Positions 6,548 through 10,860 of a stretch of DNA of 10,860 bases are shown here, piece after piece. The stretch is taken from NCBI GenBank assembly GCA_024644425.1, contig JAHELA010000043.1, forward strand, positions 1 through 10,860. The letters run 5' to 3'. This stretch comes from Nitrosomonadaceae bacterium. GTDB taxonomy: Bacteria; Pseudomonadota; Gammaproteobacteria; Burkholderiales; Nitrosomonadaceae. The notes under the pieces are model-generated. The model saw only the letters and a list, made by a program, of their open reading frames with translations, was not told where the DNA came from and ran no database searches. Each line of letters starts with the position of its first letter. Position 1 is the stretch's first letter. The position numbers and the translations under genes are program-made.

Positions 6548-7494
6548 AAATCAAGAAAAAAGATTTTAATATTTTTAATATTTCTTTTCTCGACGTCATC
6601 TCCTGCAGTTTTGGTGCTGTAGTCTTGTTGGTGTTAATTTCTAATACTGATAGAGATACACCACACTCAAGTGCAGACAAGGTAGGAAGTCTACTCGAGC
6701 AAGCCATGACGCTAAAGAGTCAAGTAGATAACCTGGCAGAAAAAATTGATCAGCAAAAGAGAAAGAATGATAACCAGCTAGTAGAAAGTGGAAACTTAGG
6801 TCGGGCAGCTCAAATCTTTTCACAAGATCTGAGTATAAAAGAACGCGAAGAAAAAGAGCTGGCAGGTGATCTTGATGGACTCTCACTGGTTCAATCAACT
6901 CTAGAGACTGTTTCTATTGCACCATCGACCAGCAATACCGTTCGTGATGAGGAAGTAGGTGGCATTCCAGTAGACAGTGAGTATGTCATTTTTGTGATTG
7001 ATACATCAGGTAGTATGCAGTTAATCTGGAATCGTGTCTCACAAGAGATCATTAATGTTTTGAAGATTCATCCTCAAGTAAAAGGCTTTCAGATATTAGA
7101 TGACCAAGGTAAAACTATTATTTCAGGCTATAGAGGCCGCTGGATTCCTGATGCTCCTTTTCGACGCAAAAGTGTGATGAAATTATTTAATCAATGGCAG
7201 AGTGCATCTAACAGTAGTCCCGTAGAAGGAATCATAGCAGCGATAAATCAATATAAAAAACCAGGTCAGTCGATTGCTATTTATGTTTTTGGTGATGATT
7301 ATACTGGGGCTTCTTATGATAATGACGTAACTAACATTACAAAAATGAACATGAATCCAAAGAGTGGGCAACGATTAGCCAAGATTCACGCTATTGGTTT
7401 TCTCTCACCAGCCACAACAGGCCGATTTGCTATTTTGATGCGAGAGCTGACAAAACAAAATGGAGGAACTTTTCTTGCTTTGCCCTTAAAATAA
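6544..7494 (+). CDS. TolR/MotB-like membrane helix fused to periplasmic vWA domain (second copy)
   Basis: Encodes 316 residues from ATG 6544, whose ATGA overlaps the stop of the previous gene; a TTG at 6538 is possible but less likely. A GGTGAG at 6532-6537 may serve as ribosome-binding site. A basic start (MKIKKK) is followed by FNISFLDVISCSFGAVVLLV (~11-30), the same TolR/ExbD/MotB-like helix as in the preceding protein, with Asp17 in the FLD motif. Residues ~46-125 form a coiled coil. The vWA domain spans ~145-316: YVIFVIDTSGSM supplies DxSxS (Asp153, Ser155, Ser157) and FGDDY supplies Asp251; the usual Thr position appears to be Ser (around 224-225). The overall sequence differs strongly from the first copy outside the helix, so the two are old paralogues and may form a mixed pair in one channel. 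It is the last gene of the operon; no clear hairpin terminator follows. Confidence 0.9.
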   Translation: MKIKKKDFNIFNISFLDVISCSFGAVVLLVLISNTDRDTPHSSADKVGSLLEQAMTLKSQVDNLAEKIDQQKRKNDNQLVESGNLGRAAQIFSQDLSIKEREEKELAGDLDGLSLVQSTLETVSIAPSTSNTVRDEEVGGIPVDSEYVIFVIDTSGSMQLIWNRVSQEIINVLKIHPQVKGFQILDDQGKTIISGYRGRWIPDAPFRRKSVMKLFNQWQSASNSSPVEGIIAAINQYKKPGQSIAIYVFGDDYTGASYDNDVTNITKMNMNPKSGQRLAKIHAIGFLSPATTGRFAILMRELTKQNGGTFLALPLK

Positions 7495-7676
7495 ACATAT
7501 GAAATTCAGTACTCCTTGGACTAGTATCTTAAAAATCATTATATGAAACTACAATAGTGATAGACGGAACGCATTGAAGATTTGGGATTATACAAAAAAT
7601 ATGTCTTTGGTTTAGGTCAGAACATTTTCTTCTAAAGCAAATTATGTCCCCGAAGTTAAGTTTTTGGTAGCCTTTG

Positions 7677-8372
7677 TTAATAAGACATAAATTGTTTATA
7701 TTGAGGGGCTGATACTCTTTTTTTTACCGCCTTGATCATCCTAGGTAGAATTTCAACAGTACCCTTATTAATAACCCAAGTTGGCAGCCATCCTCCTGGG
7801 TCTGCTGAGTGGTAGTAGTTTACTGAGGTGCTTTTGCCATTTCTGATAGGCCGTAATTCCCAACATCCCGTGTTTGCAAGTACCTCTATTCCTCGTCCTT
7901 TTCTTACAAATGATTTTTCATTTTCTAAACTCCAACAAATTTGATAGGATCCTGGCCCAAATTGGTTTGGTGCTATGACAATTCGAATAGTGAAATAACG
8001 ATCTGTAATCGGCACCGGGAAGAAATCTAATTGCTGAAATACCGACACTTTAGTGGACTCGTTTCTTAGAATCACCGTTTCTGAGACATAGGGCATAAAT
8101 TCATGATGATGTTTATAGTCTGCCAGTACAGCATTTACACGCCAAGGAGGCGCCGAAATCTCAGTATTAACCATAGCTTCGTGAACCTCAGAACTGTAAT
8201 TACTTCTCGTGTAAATATAGATTCCATCACTATTATTTACAAGTTTCCATTCTTCTTTAATCGGAGTATTCCTTGCTGGTATTGTTAATGTTTTATAATC
8301 CTCACTCCTTATTTCGTAGCATGTTAGATAGAGGAAAAGATACAAGACAAGGCGTAGAAGTATGGTGCTCAT
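7677..8372 (-). CDS. Secreted START-domain protein
   Basis: Encodes 231 residues. Residues 1-~22 (ILLRLVLYLFLYLTCYE region) form a hydrophobic signal peptide, so the protein is probably periplasmic. The rest matches the START lipid-binding family of bacteria: EEWKLVNNSDGIYIYTRS at the domain start, EISAPPWRVNAVLADYKHHH, FMPYVSETVIL, then DRYFTIRI, and the closing pattern YYHSADPGGWLPTWVINKGT before a last amphipathic helix. This fold encloses a hydrophobic cavity; the ligand cannot be told from sequence. ATG 8372 fits the signal peptide, although the ribosome-binding site is weak. It faces the end of the motor operon and is divergent from the SRPBCC gene, so it is a separate unit. Stop codon and downstream DNA show no clear terminator. 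Confidence 0.88.
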   Translation of the reverse strand: MSTILLRLVLYLFLYLTCYEIRSEDYKTLTIPARNTPIKEEWKLVNNSDGIYIYTRSNYSSEVHEAMVNTEISAPPWRVNAVLADYKHHHEFMPYVSETVILRNESTKVSVFQQLDFFPVPITDRYFTIRIVIAPNQFGPGSYQICWSLENEKSFVRKGRGIEVLANTGCWELRPIRNGKSTSVNYYHSADPGGWLPTWVINKGTVEILPRMIKAVKKRVSAPQYKQFMSY

Positions 8373-8637
8373 TGAAATTAAGAGTTAATTTAAGTTTATT
8401 CTTGTAAGTTTTTAGGCCTTTAGCTTCTGTATACGGTTATCAAAAAGATAAAGTTACAGAAATAGTTTTCGAAATGATTATTTATATGGATTTTTGTAAT
8501 TTTACCGCCAAGCACACGTTTATTTTGTATTCCTATATTTTTTATACTAGCGCTAGACTTCTTTTCAAAGATTGTCAGCATTAAGGTAAGCAACACCATA
8601 TTTGCATAACATTCTACAGAATGGTTAAATATGATAT
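8373..8637. other. AT-rich divergent intergenic region
   Basis: About 265 nt between two divergent genes, so promoters for both must lie here. A TATACT at 8543-8548 on the + strand is a fair -10 candidate, but the -35 at proper spacing is poor. A perfect 10-bp palindrome CTAGCGCTAG (8547-8556) overlaps it. No small gene with a good ribosome-binding site is visible. Confidence 0.4.
8547..8556. repeat. Perfect 10-bp palindrome CTAGCGCTAG
   Basis: The palindrome overlaps the last two bases of a possible -10 box (TATACT, 8543-8548) in the divergent spacer. The position would suit an operator, but one 10-bp palindrome can occur by chance. Confidence 0.3.
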
Positions 8638-9108
8638 ATGAGATACACCTTAGAAATCACTGTTGCAGCCCCACGTAACAGAGTGGTAGAGCTTTTTGAT
8701 AATCCGGATAACTTGCCTAATTGGCAAGAAAGTCTGGCTAGCCTAGAACTCCTTAGCGGAACTCGAGGACAAGTTGGCGCTAAGTCAAAGTTAATCCATA
8801 AATTCCAGAATCATAAAATAGAAGTGATTGAAACAGTTGAACGCAGAAGTTTGCCTGATGAAATAGTCTGTATATACGAGGCAAAAAATGCATGGAATAG
8901 AGTTGTATACCGATTTATAGAAATAAATAACAACAAAACCATGTGGGTACTTATGACAGAATTCAGATGTACTGGCTTTTTAAGAGTATTAACTTTCCTT
9001 ATGCCGAATATTTTCAAAAAGGCATCAATCTATGATATGAAGAAATTCAAATGGTTTGCCGAAAGCCAACCATTGAACAATTTATGTAAGCTGTATTCGG
9101 TCAAATAA
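8638..9108 (+). CDS. SRPBCC-family protein
   Basis: Encodes 156 residues, the usual length for single-domain SRPBCC (START/Bet v1-like) proteins. The start MRYTLEITVAAPRNRVVELF with DNPDNLPNWQ after it is the typical first strand and helix of the family. GAKSKLIHK, IEVIETVERRSLPDEI and MWVLMTEFRCTGFLRVLT follow the expected beta-sheet order, and a long C-terminal helix (~125-142) closes the cavity. No signal peptide is present, so it is cytoplasmic. The family binds small hydrophobic molecules in diverse roles; the ligand is unknown. The ATG at 8638 fits the family start, but no clear ribosome-binding site is visible. It is a lone gene, convergent with the CBS-domain gene. Confidence 0.85.
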   Translation: MRYTLEITVAAPRNRVVELFDNPDNLPNWQESLASLELLSGTRGQVGAKSKLIHKFQNHKIEVIETVERRSLPDEIVCIYEAKNAWNRVVYRFIEINNNKTMWVLMTEFRCTGFLRVLTFLMPNIFKKASIYDMKKFKWFAESQPLNNLCKLYSVK

Positions 9109-9215
9109 GAACTTATAATCTTTCTTGAAAGTGCTTATTCGTTAAAATTTACCTTGTGCCAAAAAGAGCTGTTCATATTTTTCCATATTGATTATGGGAG
9201 TTCTCAGGTCCTATA

Positions 9216-9590
9216 TTAAGCTTTTGACAAGTCACCAATAGAGATGATGCCAATTACTTGATCGTCTTTCAGCACCGGTAAATGGCGGACATGATTCTTG
9301 GTAACTAACTCCATACAATGTTCAATGGTGTCGTCAGGGCTTACATGTACCACATGATCACTCATAATTTCTTTCACTAGAACCTCTTGTAAAGGTTTAT
9401 GTAGTGCTTTAGCCTTACCAGGATAGTCTCTTTCAGAGAAGATACCAATCATTTTTCCATCCTCTTCCACTAGAAGCGCGCCTATTTTTTTGTCTGCCAT
9501 CAATTGCATGGCATCATGAGCAGATTTATCTGGGTTGATTGTTGTAACCTCTTGCTTCTTGTCTTGCAATAATTCACTTACAGTATTCAT
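9216..9590 (-). CDS. Two-CBS-domain protein, C-terminally short
   Basis: Encodes 124 residues: CBS1 at ~8-60 (MQLMADKKIGALLVEEDGK, then IGIFSERDY) and CBS2 at ~72-124 (KEIMSDHVVHVSPDDTIEHC, VRHLPVLKDDQVIGIISIGD). Such pairs form a Bateman module that senses adenine nucleotides such as AMP or ATP; what this stand-alone one controls is not known. It starts at ATG 9590 behind GGAG at a spacing of about 9 nt. Relatives of this kind usually continue about 20 residues after the GDL motif with a helix ending like IEQLEHYI; here a TAA comes four codons after GD. In another frame just downstream, IINMEKYEQL (around 9165-9195) faintly recalls that helix, so a late frameshift is possible. Both CBS folds look complete, so the protein may still work. 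Confidence 0.85.
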   Translation of the reverse strand: MNTVSELLQDKKQEVTTINPDKSAHDAMQLMADKKIGALLVEEDGKMIGIFSERDYPGKAKALHKPLQEVLVKEIMSDHVVHVSPDDTIEHCMELVTKNHVRHLPVLKDDQVIGIISIGDLSKA

Positions 9591-9598
9591 GGTATCTT

Positions 9599-9604
9599 CT
9601 CCGA
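9599..9604 (-). promoter_or_regulatory. Ribosome binding site of the CBS-domain gene
   Basis: On the - strand, CGGAGA at 9604-9599 precedes the ATG at 9590 by about 8-9 nt. It supports that ATG as the start of the CBS-domain gene. Confidence 0.5.
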
Positions 9605-9716
9605 TCTTTAGTTTTGGATCCCTAATGTTATTCGCTAGCTCGTTATCCGTCTAGTGGTTTAAATTCTGATTTTTTCGATCTCCTTCGGGAATATGGTGGT
9701 CATGAGTTATAGTTGT

Positions 9717-9839
9717 TCAATAGGTCTCAGGGTTCGGAGATTCAGGTGCTGTGGGTCTGCCACAGGCAGATATAGTTAGTACCAGCGCTGCTATAGCTAT
9801 AAGTAATTTTTTTGCCCTTTTTCCTAAGGCAGAAACCAC
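9717..9839 (-). CDS. Small lipoprotein-like frame (possibly a remnant)
   Basis: A 40-codon frame from a possible GTG at 9839 to TGA at 9717-9719, overlapping the Rrf2-like gene in another frame. It reads as a textbook lipoprotein signal: AKKLLIAIAALVLTISACGR, with basic residues, a hydrophobic core and a lipobox ending in ISAC (Cys codon 9762-9764). A short Pro-rich tail ending ETY follows. The GTG lacks a good ribosome-binding site, and the codons before KKLL are the Rrf2 gene read in a shifted frame. The likeliest reading is that a small lipoprotein gene, which would have begun M-K-K-L-L, was joined to the Rrf2 gene around the A-tract at 9807-9813 and lost its own start. A functional short lipoprotein made by GTG initiation or by slippage on the seven A's is possible. 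Confidence 0.4.
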   Translation of the reverse strand: MVSALGKRAKKLLIAIAALVLTISACGRPTAPESPNPETY

Positions 9840-10026
9840 CTTGTTTTCCACGAAATGAATACAATAAATTACTTTTGCACAGGCTCTGTAGTATCTCTGC
9901 GAGATAAGTAGGGGGTACTCCTATGTGTTTCGTAATTGTATGATTAAGCACTACTATACCATGGGGTTGTGTCGCCATAAAAATAAGTGCTTGGATGGCG
10001 TATTGGGATGTACGAGATAAAATCAT
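9742..10026 (-). pseudogene. Rrf2-family regulator, C-terminally truncated
   Basis: The frame encodes 94 residues; full Rrf2 regulators have about 130-165. Residues 1-~75 are a good Rrf2 winged helix-turn-helix: MILSRTSQYAIQALIFMATQ, HIGVPPTYLAEILQSLCKSN, then SFRGKQGGFCLRK. After GKKIT the family similarity stops, and the last ~19 residues (from YSYSSAG) are simply the shifted reading of a lipoprotein-like signal sequence. The dimerisation helix and the three cysteines that hold an Fe-S cluster in IscR or NsrR are missing, so normal dimer formation and sensing are unlikely. AGGA lies about 6 nt before the ATG at 10026, a good ribosome-binding site. I call it a broken gene; a short DNA-binding product cannot be excluded. 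Confidence 0.75.
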
Positions 10027-10045
10027 TAAGATTCCTAGTTACAGT

Positions 10046-10062
10046 AAATATTCAGAATATTT
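10046..10062. promoter_or_regulatory. 17-nt palindrome upstream of the Rrf2-like gene
   Basis: AAATATTC-A-GAATATTT is a perfect inverted repeat (8 + 1 + 8) starting 19 nt before the Rrf2-like ATG. On the - strand it covers a possible -10 (TATTCT, 10059-10054) with a possible -35 TTGAAT (10080-10075) at a short 15-nt spacing. Rrf2 regulators often repress their own promoters by binding such palindromes, so an autoregulatory operator is plausible, not shown. Confidence 0.4.
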
Positions 10063-10165
10063 GTAGATATAGCTATTCAATCGCAGGATACTTACCATTG
10101 AGATAGGAGCTTTAAACAATCTTTATGAAATTGTAGATTTAGTCTTTAAGAAAAAAGTAATAGGA

Positions 10166-10198
10166 ATCAGAGCGTGTATTAGATCAGAGCGAGTATTA
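10166..10198. repeat. Two-copy direct repeat, 17-bp period
   Basis: ATCAGAGCGTGTATTA (10166-10181) is followed after one base by ATCAGAGCGAGTATTA (10183-10198), 15 of 16 bases identical. It could be a pair of binding sites on one helix face only roughly (17 bp is not an integral number of turns), or a simple duplication. Confidence 0.6.
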
Positions 10199-10354
10199 AA
10201 TATGACAAAACATTACAAAACTAGATTCGATTTAACCGGCATCAAAATAATAAATACTTTATACCAGAAATAGGGACTCATATAAAATTTTAGAAAACTT
10301 AAAGCAAAGATCTATTTGTTTTAATAACATGAGGCGCTAGTTTGAGACAATGAA

Positions 10355-10860
10355 TCAATGCTTATCAGTAATTTTCATGGTTCCCTTAACTTGTTCAATA
10401 TGAAATTTATTAAGTACATTCATTCCAAGTAATGGCTTTTTTAAATTAGGCATAATCATTGCTTTTACATTCTGAATTTTAAAAGTTCCAAATGTCATAT
10501 TATCAATAATCGACTCGCACAGTGTTGTGACTCCATTTGCCGTTTCTGCATGAAACTGTTTTCCACAAACCATTCCCGCCTTATCAGCAATTTCTTGGGG
10601 AATACTTACGTGGGTAGCGCCTGTATCAACATAAAAAACAAGTGGAATAGAGTTTGCTGATCCTCGGGTCATATAAGCTCCATTTGCTGATATTTTCATT
10701 GAAAAAGATAATGGAGTATTCTTTTTTATTCTTGGTTTCCAAGAGGAAAGTGTTGAAGATTTATTTGAGCACGGTTGTTCCTGATATGTGTATGCGCCTT
10801 TTTCTGTTTTACATTTAAAAATGGTATTTACATTATCAGTTGGCTGAATTGCGTAGGAAG
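10355..10860 (-). CDS. DUF4124 plus retropepsin-like aspartic protease (5'-partial)
   Basis: The frame stays open to the right edge, so the ATG at 10699 is internal and the true start lies outside the window; 167 residues are visible. The first ~35 visible residues carry a DUF4124-like motif, NTIFKCKTEKGAYTYQEQPC, typical of envelope proteins that begin with a signal peptide. Next comes a linker, then a single-domain retropepsin-like (clan AA) protease: FYVDTGATHVSIPQEIADKA with active-site D-T-G-A at visible residues 78-81, TANGVTT, FKIQNVKAMIMPN, and LLGMNVLNKF as the closing strand. Such proteins would work as dimers, one Asp from each half. Location is probably periplasmic; the substrate is unknown. 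The domain is complete at the C-terminus, ending in KITDKH. Confidence 0.88.
   Translation of the reverse strand, partial: SYAIQPTDNVNTIFKCKTEKGAYTYQEQPCSNKSSTLSSWKPRIKKNTPLSFSMKISANGAYMTRGSANSIPLVFYVDTGATHVSIPQEIADKAGMVCGKQFHAETANGVTTLCESIIDNMTFGTFKIQNVKAMIMPNLKKPLLGMNVLNKFHIEQVKGTMKITDKH

Larger units (their letters stand above)
10027..10354. other. 328-nt gene-free AT-rich region
   Basis: No coding frame with family similarity is visible. It holds a 17-nt palindrome next to the Rrf2-like gene (10046-10062) and a 17-bp-period direct repeat (10166-10198). A 23-codon frame from ATG 10202 on the + strand lacks a ribosome-binding site. No hairpin terminator for the gene ending at 10355 is apparent. 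Confidence 0.5.

Noticed and set aside
7499..7546. 15-codon frame right after the operon
   Set aside because: Too short, no ribosome-binding site and no recognisable feature.
7495..7676. Bidirectional terminator between the vWA gene and the START gene
   Set aside because: Convergent genes make one likely, but I see no GC-rich hairpin followed by a T-run on either strand.
9661..9700. Ribosome binding site GAAGGAGAT on the - strand near 9675-9683
   Set aside because: No ATG, GTG or TTG follows at usable spacing, so it does not define a gene start.
10202..10273. 23-codon + strand frame
   Set aside because: No ribosome-binding site, basic but otherwise featureless peptide in AT-rich DNA where such frames arise by chance.

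Overview
The window looks like chromosome of a Gram-negative bacterium with fairly low GC (about 40% by eye). The CBS-domain, Rrf2-type, DUF4124/retropepsin and START/SRPBCC genes read like gammaproteobacterial homologues, but nothing here fixes the genus.

Left part (1-7494, all + strand): a tight seven-gene operon whose first gene is cut by the window edge. Gaps are at most 14 nt and several genes overlap. Order: (1) envelope protein with a glycine-rich membrane-like hairpin; (2) single-pass protein with a TPR/coiled-coil body and a PEGA-like end; (3) single-pass protein with several PEGA repeats and a SUMF1/FGE-like domain lacking the catalytic cysteine pair; (4) a 48-residue single-pass membrane protein; (5) a four-helix MotA/TolQ/ExbB-family proton-channel subunit; (6, 7) two different proteins, each with a TolR/ExbD/MotB-like N-terminal helix carrying the key Asp, then a coiled coil and a periplasmic von Willebrand A (vWA) domain. 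My reading is an ion-motive-force-driven, cell-envelope-spanning machine. Here vWA domains replace the peptidoglycan-binding end of the B subunit, and PEGA/TPR/SUMF1-like proteins serve as periplasmic scaffold. It resembles Tol, Exb, Mot and Zorya in its motor part only. This is the most interesting content of the window.

Middle part (7495-9215): two divergent genes of the same fold superfamily, a secreted START-domain protein (- strand) and a cytoplasmic SRPBCC protein (+ strand), separated by about 265 nt of AT-rich DNA.

Right part (9216-10860, all - strand): a two-CBS-domain protein that ends early, an Rrf2-type regulator that loses its C-terminal half where its reading frame runs into a small lipoprotein-like frame, a 328-nt gene-free stretch with a palindrome and a 17-bp tandem repeat, and a DUF4124 plus retropepsin-like aspartic protease gene cut by the right edge. 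This part shows signs of gene decay. No tRNA, rRNA, CRISPR, insertion sequence or convincing intrinsic terminator was found.
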